DNA of 64,000 bases from DUQX01 sp050948825 (GTDB lineage: Bacteria; Bacillota; Dethiobacteria; DTU022; UBA8154). Shown here piece after piece: positions 8,295-17,104 of the stretch (positions within the stretch are counted from its first letter, which is position 1; each line of letters begins with the position of its first letter). The notes beneath the pieces were generated by a model. That model was not told where the DNA came from and did no database searches. It was given only the letters and a program-made list of their open reading frames with translations. The stretch covers positions 35,178 through 99,177 of the forward strand of contig JBMNEO010000012.1 of NCBI GenBank assembly GCA_050948825.1, read 5' to 3'. Made by a program: the position numbers and the translations under genes.

Positions 8295-9224
8295 TTACTG
8301 CAGCCATCCATTCACAACATCTTCATTTTCAGCAATCCAATCGCGTGCAGCCTGCAGCGGTTCCGCCCCATCAGCAATCGCTCCGATTACCGCACCAAGC
8401 TGGTAATCTTCCAGGTAATAGTTCTTTAAGAAGTTTGCTACATCGGGAGCGTCCTCATCGAGACCCTGACGCGCCATGACATGTATATCCTCAGCACCGC
8501 CATAAATCCCCTGTGAATCGTCCAGGAATTTCAGATCGAACCGGGCGAATTTCCAGTGCGGTGTCCAGCCGGTTACAACAATCCATTCTTCTTCCATATA
8601 AGCATCGGCCAGGGCTGCGGTCATCGCCATATCACTGCTTTCCAGAAGCTCCAGCTCCAGACCGTAATCTACAATGGCCTGCTCTGTAGCCCTCATGATA
8701 CCGGCACCACCATCAATACCTACAATACGGCCACTAAAATCGTCCACATGATCGTTTAATTCTTCAATAGAATTAATATCCACGTACTCGGGAACTACCA
8801 GGCCGATACGCGCACCGTTATATATATGACCATAATCATCCATCTGATCTCCAAACTCTTCCATATAGTCCTTGTGGGTTATCGGCAACCAGGCTGTAGT
8901 TTGGGCATCAAGATCGCCTTCGGCAATACCTGAATACAATCCGCCCACCTCCAGGGAGGTCGTGGTGCATTCATACCCCAGCTTATCCATAATAACTGCC
9001 TGGGCCACATGCGTAGATGCTTCTGCACATGCCCACTGGACATAACCGAGCTTAATTGTCTCCTTGGCTGCTTCTCCAGGTTCACCGGAATTTTCACCAG
9101 GTTCTTCACCGGCAGTACCTCCAGGCGTTTCGCCATTTCCATTACCGCCGCAGCCCACTAACAACATTCCTAAACATAACACTACCGCCAGGACACTGAT
9201 AATCATTTTCTTTCTAATCAACAA
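8295..9224 (-). CDS. opuAC: Glycine betaine ABC transporter substrate-binding lipoprotein
   Basis: The 309-residue protein starts with a lipoprotein signal ending 'LLVGCGG', then a Gly/Glu-rich linker to about residue 53. The OpuAC domain follows, opening 'IKLGYVQWACAEASTHVA' with the Trp expected in a quaternary-ammonium cage; 'AQTTAWLPITHKDY' and 'VVTGWTPHWKFARFDLKFL' supply further tryptophans. It captures betaine or a related osmolyte outside the membrane. It is the last gene of the operon, after the permease, and its stop is followed by a strong terminator. Betaine may serve as osmoprotectant or as methyl source for the MttB-type enzymes; sequence alone cannot decide. Confidence 0.92.
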   Translation of the reverse strand: MLIRKKMIISVLAVVLCLGMLLVGCGGNGNGETPGGTAGEEPGENSGEPGEAAKETIKLGYVQWACAEASTHVAQAVIMDKLGYECTTTSLEVGGLYSGIAEGDLDAQTTAWLPITHKDYMEEFGDQMDDYGHIYNGARIGLVVPEYVDINSIEELNDHVDDFSGRIVGIDGGAGIMRATEQAIVDYGLELELLESSDMAMTAALADAYMEEEWIVVTGWTPHWKFARFDLKFLDDSQGIYGGAEDIHVMARQGLDEDAPDVANFLKNYYLEDYQLGAVIGAIADGAEPLQAARDWIAENEDVVNGWLQ

Positions 9225-9271
9225 GTAAAACCTCCTCAGATTTTAAGAATAAATAAACTTCCCGATCATTC

Positions 9272-10153
9272 TTAATTAAGCCCCTTTTTTTCCGGAGGCT
9301 CCTTACCCACAGACTGGGTAATACGGTCCAGAATGATGGCAATAATTACAACTCCCACCCCCCCTTCAAAACCTGATCCAATTTCCAGGCGCGTTATGGC
9401 CCTATATACAATTCCCCCCAGCCCACCGGCTCCGATCATCGCCGCAATAACAGACATCGAAAGGGCTAACATAATACACTGGTTTACCCCGGCCATAATT
9501 GATGGTAAAGCAAGGGGAAGCTGTACCTTGGCAAGCATCTGAAATGGCGTAGAGCCAAAGGAGGCTGCTGCTTCGATCATCTCCGCAGGCACCTGACGGA
9601 TCCCCAGATTGGTTAACCTGATCGCCGGGGGCATGGAAAAAACCACCGTAGCCAGAACCGCCGGCACTACGCCGATATTAAAAAGCATTACCGCAGGTAA
9701 AAGATACACAAAAATAGGCATCGTCTGCATAAAATCCAGTATAGGGCGTAATATACTTTCCGCCAGATCATTACGCGAAGCCAGGATTCCCAGGGGAATA
9801 CCTATTAGCAAAGCAATAAAGGTTGATGTAAGAACAAGGGCTAAAGTGCGAAGAGTTTCATCCCAGATATTCATACTGACAATTAATAATAGACCGACTA
9901 AGGTAAATATTGCCACACCGCGCCCGGCCAGTTTCCAGGCTATAATTACCAAAATAAGAATAAATAAAGCAACAGGAATAAAAGACAGGTAAGCCTCGAA
10001 ATATTCTACAACATCTTCAATTACTCCGCTGATCGATCTAAAATAATCTCGATAATTACTTCGGAGAAACATCACTGTGGAATCAGCCCACTCCCGTAAA
10101 GGCAAACGATACATTATCAGGTATTCAGTCCATTTATCAATAATCTCAAACAT
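9272..10153 (-). CDS. opuAB: Glycine betaine ABC transporter permease
   Basis: The 293-residue protein has multiple membrane helices and the binding-protein-dependent permease motif 'EAAASFGSTPFQMLAKVQLP' around residues 196-215, which couples to the ATPase. The helical core begins 'TLALVLTSTFIALLIGIPLG'. It overlaps the ATPase gene by 8 bp, which points to coupled translation, and is followed by the binding protein after a 47-bp gap. ProW/OpuAB-type subunits form the homodimeric betaine channel. Nothing in the sequence looks truncated. Confidence 0.92.
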   Translation of the reverse strand: MFEIIDKWTEYLIMYRLPLREWADSTVMFLRSNYRDYFRSISGVIEDVVEYFEAYLSFIPVALFILILVIIAWKLAGRGVAIFTLVGLLLIVSMNIWDETLRTLALVLTSTFIALLIGIPLGILASRNDLAESILRPILDFMQTMPIFVYLLPAVMLFNIGVVPAVLATVVFSMPPAIRLTNLGIRQVPAEMIEAAASFGSTPFQMLAKVQLPLALPSIMAGVNQCIMLALSMSVIAAMIGAGGLGGIVYRAITRLEIGSGFEGGVGVVIIAIILDRITQSVGKEPPEKKGLN

Positions 10154-11345
10154 TGCCGCTGTCTTCCCCCCTTCCTATCAATCCGGCAAGAACAGATACG
10201 CGCACGATTATCCCCAGTAGCTTCTTATGCTCATCGATTACAGCAATCGGTACCCTTGCTGCAGCCGCCACAGGAAGCAAATCTTGAATTAGTGTGTCCG
10301 GAGAAGTTTTGGGAATATCAGTCTCCACAATTTTTTTCAAATCTGTAATCTGATGATTAACAGCCTCCACAGCCCGATCGACAGTAACAATACCGACAAG
10401 GGTACGGTCATCCCCAATGACAAAAATACTGGATAGCGCCTCCTCTTTCATCTTGCGTAAAGCTACGCGAGGACCGTCGTTGGACGATACATGAGCAGTG
10501 GGGCGTATCATGATGTTCTCCGCTCTTAGAACGCGGGAGCGATCCACATCAGTTACAAAGTTGGCTACATACTCCGTAGCAGGATGGGTTAAAATTTCTT
10601 CGGGTGTACCGATCTGGTCAATCACCCCATCCTTCATGATAGCAATAACACCGCCTAGCTTAAGAGCCTCGTCAAGGTCATGGGTGATAAAAATGATCGT
10701 TTTCTGTAGTTTTTCCTGCAATTCCATCAATTCTTCCTGCATTTCCTTGCGAATTAAGGGGTCAAGCGCACTAAACGGCTCGTCCATTAGCAAAATATCC
10801 GGATCAACCGCCAGCGCCCTGGCCAACCCCACCCGCTGCTGCATCCCTCCGCTCAACTGCTCCGGGTATACTGCAGACCACTCCTTTAATCCCACCGTCT
10901 CCAGTACTGCATAAGCTTTTTCTTCACGGGCGCTTTTACTAACGCCCTGAATTTCCAGGCCGTACGCAACATTCTGAAGAATGGTCCGGTGGGGGAAAAG
11001 TGCAAAACGTTGAAAAACCATGGCCAGCTTTTTTTGTCTTAGGGAACGCAGCTTATCCAACGATAATGCTGTAACATTTTCTCCATCAATATATACTTCA
11101 CCGACAGTGGGCTCAATGAGGCGATTTATACAGCGAACAAGTGTTGATTTTCCGCTGCCCGACAAGCCCATGACAACAAATATCTCTCCCTGTTCTACGT
11201 TAAAAGAAACATTATGAATACCAACCGTATGGCCTGTTTGCCTGAGCAATTTTTCTTTTGACCACCCTGATTGCAGCTTTATTAAAGCCTGGCGGGGATA
11301 CGGGCCGAATATTTTATACAGGTTTTTAACTTCAATTTTCGGCAC
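10146..11345 (-). CDS. opuAA: Glycine betaine ABC transporter ATPase with C-terminal CBS pair
   Basis: The 399-residue ATPase shows Walker A 'GLSGSGKSTLVR', the signature 'LSGGMQQRVGLARALA', Walker B 'ILLMDEPFSALD' and the H-loop 'IIFITHDLDEA'. Residues from about 275 to 390 are two CBS motifs, as in ProV/OpuA, where they gate transport with ionic strength or bind cyclic di-AMP. It is the first gene of a three-gene operon and begins only 27 bp after a leader terminator hairpin, so its transcription is probably attenuated. Its length is typical. Confidence 0.93.
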   Translation of the reverse strand: MPKIEVKNLYKIFGPYPRQALIKLQSGWSKEKLLRQTGHTVGIHNVSFNVEQGEIFVVMGLSGSGKSTLVRCINRLIEPTVGEVYIDGENVTALSLDKLRSLRQKKLAMVFQRFALFPHRTILQNVAYGLEIQGVSKSAREEKAYAVLETVGLKEWSAVYPEQLSGGMQQRVGLARALAVDPDILLMDEPFSALDPLIRKEMQEELMELQEKLQKTIIFITHDLDEALKLGGVIAIMKDGVIDQIGTPEEILTHPATEYVANFVTDVDRSRVLRAENIMIRPTAHVSSNDGPRVALRKMKEEALSSIFVIGDDRTLVGIVTVDRAVEAVNHQITDLKKIVETDIPKTSPDTLIQDLLPVAAAARVPIAVIDEHKKLLGIIVRVSVLAGLIGRGEDSGNV

Positions 11346-11795
11346 TATTTTTTCCTCCTCCCCAAAAAATAAGCACTCTAAACCTCAGAAGAGGTTAGAG
11401 TGCCTGGGTTTCGCCATGTAGACTCACCCTAAACCACAACTTAATTGTAGCCTATTACTGGCCCGCTTGAACCAGTAAAAGCCCCAGTTCTCTTAAACGA
11501 TTTTTCACTTACGGTTTCCACACATGAACGGAGCTTACCCCTATCCACCAGTATCCATCAAGAAAAAATACTGACGTATAGCAGCTCACACCGGGCTTAC
11601 TGCCGCAAGCTACTTCACCATAAAAATAAAATCTTTTTTTATACTATCATACACCCGAAAATATGTCAAAGTTCTGGTAAATGCTGTTAATAACAATACT
11701 CCTTCAAAAAATTGACGGTTAAACTTTACTATAAACCTTTAAAAAAACCTTGCCAGTATAGACGTCTTCATAGGCCTTTATGTCTTCCGGGATTA
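11346..11795 (-). promoter_or_regulatory. opuA leader region, attenuator candidate
   Basis: The 450-bp gap upstream of opuAA holds an intrinsic terminator at its 3' end (11364-11402). On the minus strand the segment before it contains several small inverted repeats, including CAGTAT...ATACTG near 11553-11573, and a possible GGTTT...AAACC pairing just before the terminator. An ATG at 11417 opens a ten-codon frame (MAKPRHSNLF) whose TGA falls in the terminator loop, but it has no clear ribosome site. I looked for the ydaO-type cyclic di-AMP riboswitch motifs common upstream of osmolyte importers and did not find them. The ligand, if any, is unknown. Confidence 0.5.
11364..11402 (-). terminator. 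Intrinsic terminator in the opuA leader
   Basis: On the minus strand GCACTCTAACCTC pairs with GAGGTTTAGAGTGC (one bulged T) around TTCT and is followed by TTATTTTTT. It lies between any upstream promoter and opuAA. The hairpin could instead end transcription from the protease gene upstream, which is on the same strand. Confidence 0.85.
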
Positions 11796-12602
11796 TTATT
11801 GCTCCTGTAAAAAATCATCCAACAGCCCTACCGGTAGCGCCAGCCCCCTGATATCTCCTTCACTTCCGTCATCCAATGCAGCAAAGATAACGGCTACGAC
11901 TTTACCATTGGCGTTAAAAACCGGGCTGCCGCTGCTGCCTCCATGCACTGGAACATCGATCTCCAGCACCGGCACTGGACAATCATCCAATTGCCGGTAT
12001 CCTGTAATCTTGCCGCTCATTGCAATCCTGGAATAATTGAGCGGATTACCAATAATAAGTACATTATCACCCACTTCAGGTGGTTGTTCTTTTTCAAGTT
12101 CGACAAAGGGAAGGTTATCGCCTGTAAGATAAATTAAACCCAAATCTGCCAGGGCGCTGATCGACCATCCGGTAATCCGGCAACTTCCCCGCCCGGGGAA
12201 GGTAACAGTGAGTGAACCGGCATCCTCCAGCAAATGGCGATTTGTTACAATCACCCCCCCGGCACTGATATTAAAGCCGGTCCCCCTCTGCTGCCGGGAA
12301 ACAGGATACGCTTTGCCTTCGGGAGTCGCGACAATACCGACAATTGTCTCCCTTAAATCCTTTACCAGGGGATCCCGGCTTAGCCTTTGAGATTCAACCA
12401 GAAAATCAGGTAACGGGAGGGTGAATATATTCAAGAAACTTCCGAGAGCAAGGGTTGCAAAGATTATTACAACAAGAAAAACCGCCGGCTTAAATAAAAG
12501 CGATCTCCGCCGCCTGTTAATAGGGGAGCGGGGATCCTTCTCTTCTTCATCTCCATACCGGTAATTTAATTCCGCAAACAGCTCTCTATCTTCATCGTTC
12601 AA
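11796..12602 (-). CDS. Membrane-anchored trypsin-like serine protease
   Basis: The 268-residue protein has a cytoplasmic charged N-terminus, one membrane helix ('PAVFLVVIIFATLALGSFL', about residues 39-60) and an extracytoplasmic trypsin-like domain. The triad is visible: His in 'GVIVTNRHLLEDAG', Asp in 'SALADLGLIYL' and Ser in 'VHGGSSGSPVFNANG'. There is no C-terminal PDZ domain, so it is smaller than HtrA/DegP proteins. A role in envelope protein quality control or processing is inferred from the domain. The upstream gap to 12828 is filled with REP-like repeats. Confidence 0.88.
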   Translation of the reverse strand: MNDEDRELFAELNYRYGDEEEKDPRSPINRRRRSLLFKPAVFLVVIIFATLALGSFLNIFTLPLPDFLVESQRLSRDPLVKDLRETIVGIVATPEGKAYPVSRQQRGTGFNISAGGVIVTNRHLLEDAGSLTVTFPGRGSCRITGWSISALADLGLIYLTGDNLPFVELEKEQPPEVGDNVLIIGNPLNYSRIAMSGKITGYRQLDDCPVPVLEIDVPVHGGSSGSPVFNANGKVVAVIFAALDDGSEGDIRGLALPVGLLDDFLQEQ

Positions 12603-12621
12603 GATTTTTCAACCCTCCCCC

Positions 12622-12718
12622 GGTATAAAATGCGACAGGAGAACCGTCCCCATTGTCGCCGGAGACCGTCCCCAGCGCTTGTCGCACGGTATAAAATGCG
12701 ACAGGAGAACCGTCCCCA
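12622..12718. repeat. REP-like repeat cluster with a 31-bp direct duplication
   Basis: CGGTATAAAATGCGACAGGAGAACCGTCCCC-type sequence occurs twice in direct orientation, starting near 12621 and 12687. Between them lies CATTGTCGCCGGAGACCGTCCCC with a trailing TTGTCGCAC. The core matches the repeats near 7485, 8244 and 22953. Open frames across this stretch are repeat artefacts, not genes. Confidence 0.75.
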
Positions 12719-12827
12719 AAAGGATTTTATTCAGATATGGCGAAAGAATGATAATATGCGTTATAATTGTATAATGTGAAAAACCATATTTTTCGCCATC
12801 GGCTAAGGGCAAAGGAGGCATTTATTA

Positions 12828-13871
12828 TTGAACATTAAAACAGTGGATCTGCGCAGTGATACTATTACCCTTCCAAGTAAGGAAATGCGCGCCGCAATGG
12901 CCAGGGCGGAGGTGGGAGACGATGTCTTCGGTGAAGACCCTACCATCAACCTGCTGGAAAGCAAGGCCGCAGCTCTTGCTGGGAAAGAAGCTGCTCTTTT
13001 TGTTTCCTCAGGCACTATGGGAAATCTGATTGCCGTTCTTACACATACTACAAGAGGGGATGCCGTTATTTTAGATCCCGAAAGCCATATTTTTTATTAC
13101 GAGGCCGGGGGTTCGTCGCTTATCGGGGGAGTTCAGCTTTGGCCGGTTACAAACCTGCACTCCCATAAAGGTATCGATAACCTTAAAAAGGCGCTTCGTC
13201 CACCGGATCAGCACTTCGCCCCTGCCGCCCTTCTCTGTCTGGAAAATACACATAACCGCAATGGGGGCACTATCTTAAAACCGGAGGAACAGGATCAATA
13301 TTATGAAATAGCCTGTAAAGCGGAAATTCCCCTGCACCTGGATGGAGCCAGAATTTTTAACGCCGCTTTAGCCCTGAACTGCCCCGTTACCGACCTTACC
13401 CGCTCCTGCGATTCCATAATGTTCTGCCTTTCCAAAGGGCTTGGTGCACCCGTGGGCTCTATCCTGGCAGGATCTTCTTCCTTTATTGAAAGTGCAAGGC
13501 GTTATCGCAAAGTCCTTGGTGGCGGGATGCGACAGGCAGGTATCCTGGCAGCAGCCGGATTAATTGCCTTAAAACACATACCTTACCTCTCGGAAGACCA
13601 TAGACGGGCGAGAAAACTGGCAGAGGGTATAAACGGCCTGGCAAACCTGAAAGTAATACCCTTCCCCCCGCCAACCAATATTGTTATCCTGAGCACAGAA
13701 GAAACCCCCTTGTCTGCAGGGGAATTTATTAACCGCCTCGAATCCTATGGGATAAAATCAATCGCTTTCGGCGAAAACCGGGTCCGTATGGTTACCCATC
13801 GGGATATAAGCGATGAAGACATCGATTGGGTCCTGGAGGCCATAGAAAGGCTCTCCCGGGAAGTTAAGTAA
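12828..13871 (+). CDS. ltaE: Low-specificity threonine aldolase
   Basis: The 347-residue PLP enzyme opens 'VDLRSDTITLPSKEMRAAM' and carries 'GEDPTINLLESKAAALAGKE', the substrate-loop 'LENTHNRNGGTI', 'PLHLDGARIFNAA' and the PLP lysine in 'FCLSKGLGAPVGS'. It splits L-threonine or allo-threonine into glycine and acetaldehyde. The start is a TTG eight bases after AAAGGAGG. It is a single-gene unit on the plus strand between leftward genes. Glycine formation would fit an organism that handles sarcosine or betaine, but that link is only suggestive. Confidence 0.92.
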   Translation: MNIKTVDLRSDTITLPSKEMRAAMARAEVGDDVFGEDPTINLLESKAAALAGKEAALFVSSGTMGNLIAVLTHTTRGDAVILDPESHIFYYEAGGSSLIGGVQLWPVTNLHSHKGIDNLKKALRPPDQHFAPAALLCLENTHNRNGGTILKPEEQDQYYEIACKAEIPLHLDGARIFNAALALNCPVTDLTRSCDSIMFCLSKGLGAPVGSILAGSSSFIESARRYRKVLGGGMRQAGILAAAGLIALKHIPYLSEDHRRARKLAEGINGLANLKVIPFPPPTNIVILSTEETPLSAGEFINRLESYGIKSIAFGENRVRMVTHRDISDEDIDWVLEAIERLSREVK

Positions 13872-13926
13872 ATATGGCCAAGAGGCGGTGCACAGTTCAG
13901 GTTGCAGCCGGCAATAAGTTGCCGAT

Positions 13927-14112
13927 TTATTTTCGTTCTTCCAGAAGCACCCCACCTACTCCCACATGACCCGGATCTGTGTTTCTTAGATAAACCACAA
14001 AAGCCGCCTCTTCAATCCCGGTTAGCTCACTGGCCTTTTTTGTAAAAGCACTAATCAGCTCTTTTCTCTTCTCCTTTTCAAGCTCCGGTCCGTAAAAAAA
14101 TATCGTGGGCAC
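13927..14112 (-). CDS. 4-oxalocrotonate tautomerase-like small protein
   Basis: The 61-residue protein begins Met-Pro-Thr-Ile, so removal of Met would expose the N-terminal Pro that is the catalytic base in the tautomerase superfamily. The segment 'KRKELISAFTKKASELTGI' fits the helix and 'AAFVVYLRNTDPGHVGVGG' the second strand and the turn common in DmpI/4-OT proteins. The natural substrate is unknown. It lies 4 bp after the MFS gene on the same strand, so the two are likely co-transcribed. Confidence 0.78.
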   Translation of the reverse strand: MPTIFFYGPELEKEKRKELISAFTKKASELTGIEEAAFVVYLRNTDPGHVGVGGVLLEERK

Positions 14113-14116
14113 ATCA

Positions 14117-15322
14117 TCACCCCTCTCTTGTTATAGATTCCACGCCTATTATCCGGCCTTTCCATTTTAAATAAATGAAATATGATATTACTGCAGGTAT
14201 GATAACCAGATAGTACATTGTTTTATACCCCAGCCCGGCGGCTACAAAACCCCAAGACAGAGATCCAACAGCTATTCCCAGGTCCACCGCAGTATAATAA
14301 GTAGCATTCGCTGACCCTTTTTTCTCCGGAGGCACATTATTCACGGCGAGAATCAGCAGTGTAAATTGAACAAGACCAAATCCCAGACCAAATAAAAGCC
14401 CGCCAACAATCAAGTGAAACAATTTGCCGGTATGAGCGACGATTACCATTGTCGAGACAATGGAAGAGGTTCCAACTATTATATTTAAATCGTAACCCTT
14501 CCGCCCCCCCCTGTCAATTATTATTCCCGATAAAAACCTGGAGATAAGCGTGGTAACAGCCATGGCGGTAAAGAAGTAACCAGCCGTTGTCAAACCCTGT
14601 TCCTGTGCATAAAGAGGGAGGAAGGATATTAGTGAACTGTGTATTAAGGAAACAATGAACATTATTATTGAAGGCCGCAGGGCAGTTTTATCAAAAATAA
14701 CAAATTTAAAATCGCCGGGCTGCTTTTCTATTTTGGGATATCTGATTGATAACGCAAGGATAAGCGTGATCGTTGTAATAAACAAACAGATGAGAAAGAG
14801 TAACTCGAAAGAATAATTATTAATTAACCAGAGGGCAATAGCCGGCGCACAGGACATGGAAACGCTATTTGCTAAACTGTAAACACCCAAGCCTTCTCCA
14901 AGCCTCTCCCTGGGGATGATGTCCAGTGCTACAGTGCCAGTTGATGTATGTCCAATCCCCCAGCCCAAACCCTGGATAAAGCGAATAGCAATGAGCATAA
15001 CCACAGGAATCATGCGTAGATATATGGCTGTGGGTATCATAAAAAGCATGATCCCGCCGAGAAAAATCAGCTTGCGTCCATACCTGTCCAGATAATAACC
15101 CGTTATCGGCCTGGATATTATCGCTGCTGCCGTCAGAGAAGATAAAGCCAGGCCGGCGATCTTGGCAGTTCCTCCAAATCTCTCAATATAAACAGGCAGA
15201 GTGGTATTAAAGCTATGAAAAACGAGACTTAAAGTTAATGTCGACAGGCATATTAGTAAAAAGTTCAATGTCCATAAACGAGGTTTTTCCAGTTCAATAT
15301 TTTCTTGTATTCTACCCGGCAT
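14117..15322 (-). CDS. Major facilitator superfamily transporter
   Basis: The 401-residue protein has about twelve membrane segments. The loop 2-3 motif is 'RPITGYYLDRYGRKLIFLGG' and the second-half counterpart is 'SRFLSGIIIDRGGRKGYDL', both typical of MFS drug or metabolite exporters. 'FIQGLGWGIGHTSTG' lies in helix 4. The substrate cannot be inferred. It is followed at 4 bp by the tautomerase-like gene, so a joint role with a small carbonyl compound is possible but unproven. Confidence 0.9.
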   Translation of the reverse strand: MPGRIQENIELEKPRLWTLNFLLICLSTLTLSLVFHSFNTTLPVYIERFGGTAKIAGLALSSLTAAAIISRPITGYYLDRYGRKLIFLGGIMLFMIPTAIYLRMIPVVMLIAIRFIQGLGWGIGHTSTGTVALDIIPRERLGEGLGVYSLANSVSMSCAPAIALWLINNYSFELLFLICLFITTITLILALSIRYPKIEKQPGDFKFVIFDKTALRPSIIMFIVSLIHSSLISFLPLYAQEQGLTTAGYFFTAMAVTTLISRFLSGIIIDRGGRKGYDLNIIVGTSSIVSTMVIVAHTGKLFHLIVGGLLFGLGFGLVQFTLLILAVNNVPPEKKGSANATYYTAVDLGIAVGSLSWGFVAAGLGYKTMYYLVIIPAVISYFIYLKWKGRIIGVESITREG

Positions 15323-15486
15323 TTTTGTCTCCTATTATTTAGCAGATATAGAAAAAACAAAGTCAACGTTAAGGAAAATTTTACTTCACAACAAGCCGAA
15401 CTCACCTTCTCCCGATCTGCTACATAGATTATAAAAAAAGAGAAGTAGGTTAAACAATATGATCATCATGAAAGGAGAATGCTTTC

Positions 15487-16185
15487 TTGAAAGACTATTA
15501 TGATATTTTTCTCAGCTACCACAGCACTGATGAAACCGTAGTCAAGCATATCGCGAAAGTCTTGACGAACCAGGGCATAAAACCTTTTCTCGATAAATGG
15601 AACATTAAACCGGGTCAACCCTGGCTGGCAGAAATAGAAGCGGCGCTGCAGGCCAGCAGGGCATTCGGTGCGTTTATCGGCCCCACAGGTTTGGGACCGA
15701 TTCAAGTAGCCGAGATGCGGGCAGCGCTCTACCGAATGTTCAGGGAAAAGGGCTATCCCGTTATTCCTATTTTGCTGCCCGGAGCAGAACCTGCAAAGCA
15801 TGACCGGTTACCGGCTTTCCTCGCCCAGCAAACATGGGTTGATCTTCGCAAGGGACTTGATAATAAAGAAGAACTCGGACGTTTTCTGGCGCAGATTCAT
15901 CCCCGAAAAACTGGCCCTGTAAATATCGGCAGACAAAGCAATAACACTAAAAAAACTGATAAAGCCACCTTGCTCAGGGCTTTGGTTCTTCTTGAGAGCG
16001 AAGATCTGGTATATCTGGCAGAAATAAGCGGAATACGCAGGGCGGAAATAACAAAAGACGGTATAAAAACCCTGGCGGTAAGCCTGGTCAATCGAGCTGA
16101 AATATACGGTCTTTTGGAAAAACTACAGGCAAATCTTATGGTTGAATATCCCGCCGTTGCCTTGAAAGCAGGTTTAACGGTATAA
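15487..16185 (+). CDS. TIR-domain protein with a C-terminal effector-associated-like domain
   Basis: Residues 1-145 form a TIR domain: 'YDIFLSYHSTDETVVKHIA' is the first strand and box 1, 'FLDKWNIKPGQPWLAEIEAA' leads to the segment carrying the NADase Glu (Glu49 or Glu51), and 'AFGAFIGPTGLGPIQVAEMR' follows. Residues about 158-232 ('LLRALVLLESEDLVYLAEIS' through 'VEYPAVALKAG') resemble the short alpha-helical effector-associated domains found in bacterial conflict systems. The start is a TTG behind AAAGGAG; the ATG at 15479 runs into a stop. It stands alone, with no Thoeris or CBASS partner beside it. TIR proteins of this type hydrolyse NAD+ or make cyclic ADP-ribose variants, but activity here is inferred. 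Confidence 0.8.
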   Translation: MKDYYDIFLSYHSTDETVVKHIAKVLTNQGIKPFLDKWNIKPGQPWLAEIEAALQASRAFGAFIGPTGLGPIQVAEMRAALYRMFREKGYPVIPILLPGAEPAKHDRLPAFLAQQTWVDLRKGLDNKEELGRFLAQIHPRKTGPVNIGRQSNNTKKTDKATLLRALVLLESEDLVYLAEISGIRRAEITKDGIKTLAVSLVNRAEIYGLLEKLQANLMVEYPAVALKAGLTV

Positions 16186-16218
16186 GCAAATAATGATTAG
16201 GATCTTTAATCTATTGTA

Positions 16219-17088
16219 TCAGCCCGCAAAACCACTTTTTAACCCTCGCCGCAGCTTTTCTATAATCTCCGGTGCGGCCTTAAAAGGAACCTCAACTCTG
16301 GAGGAAGGGGGCAGGGCAAGCTTGCATTCCTGGAAAGGAGTAAAAGCAATCAATTCGTTATAAGCCAGATAGGCAAGCAGCTCTAGGTTAATGGTATCTT
16401 CCATATTATAGGAAAGCAGCGTTTCTAGAGCCCTGATATTTCCATGACGCCGGTATTCCTGCCACAAAAGAACGGCCATATAGCCGTCTACCCCTTCTAA
16501 ATCTCCGCGGCTGATTCCCAGCTGTTTCTCGCAACTTTTCAGGCCGCCTTTATACCCCAAGCCTGCCAGGATAAAACGCAGATCAAGATGTGCATGCTGA
16601 TCAAGTTTTATCTTAAAATATCTTTCTATAAAAGGAAGGTCAAAGCATTTGCCGTTATATGTAACGAGCAAGCTGTAACGGGCAATATCCCGGGGGAAAT
16701 CCTGCATATTTTCCCCCCAAACATAATAGCTAAGCGATCTCCCATCGTACAGGGAAATCGTTGTAATATGATCACCATCCCCTCCGAGACCGGTAGTTTC
16801 TATATCAAGAAAGGCAGCGTTTCCCCTGAAATCAGCAAAAAGACGCCATGCCTGATTGGGCGGCAGTCTGCCGGCAAAAAAACTGGCCTTCCTTTCCTCA
16901 TAGTTTTTTCTTGAAATTTCTAACTGGTTTTTGAATGAAGGAGGGAGTTTTTTGCCGGCAGACCGGGGTTCTTTCTCCATACCAAGTTTGTTTTCCAGGT
17001 CGTCCCAGCTGCATATCCCCTCATTCCAGAGTCTTCTTTCTGTTTTTAACCCTATTCCGGGAAAATGCAAAAAAGTATTTTTTAGCAT
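16219..17088 (-). CDS. YprB-like RNase H-fold exonuclease
   Basis: The 289-residue protein has an N-terminal helix-hairpin-helix-like stretch ('FPGIGLKTERRLWNEGI') and a DEDD-type exonuclease domain from about residue 80. The acidic motifs are 'AAFLDIETTGLGGDGDHI', 'LVTYNGKCFDLPFI' and 'SYNMEDTINLELLA'. This matches the ribonuclease H-like (RNase_H_2) family that includes YprB, thought to act on single-stranded DNA or RNA ends in repair. It follows the broken murC on the same strand with a 16-bp gap. Confidence 0.83.
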   Translation of the reverse strand: MLKNTFLHFPGIGLKTERRLWNEGICSWDDLENKLGMEKEPRSAGKKLPPSFKNQLEISRKNYEERKASFFAGRLPPNQAWRLFADFRGNAAFLDIETTGLGGDGDHITTISLYDGRSLSYYVWGENMQDFPRDIARYSLLVTYNGKCFDLPFIERYFKIKLDQHAHLDLRFILAGLGYKGGLKSCEKQLGISRGDLEGVDGYMAVLLWQEYRRHGNIRALETLLSYNMEDTINLELLAYLAYNELIAFTPFQECKLALPPSSRVEVPFKAAPEIIEKLRRGLKSGFAG

Positions 17089-17104
17089 TGTCTCACCCCT
17101 ATTT

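Noticed and set aside
11346..11795. ydaO-type cyclic di-AMP riboswitch
   Set aside because: The conserved GGGG(T)GAATC and CCGACAGCTAAC-type motifs of that class are not visible on the minus strand.
12609..12821. Minus-strand 70-codon frame upstream of the protease
   Set aside because: It is built almost entirely from the GAGAACCGTCCCC repeat units and lacks any protein signature.
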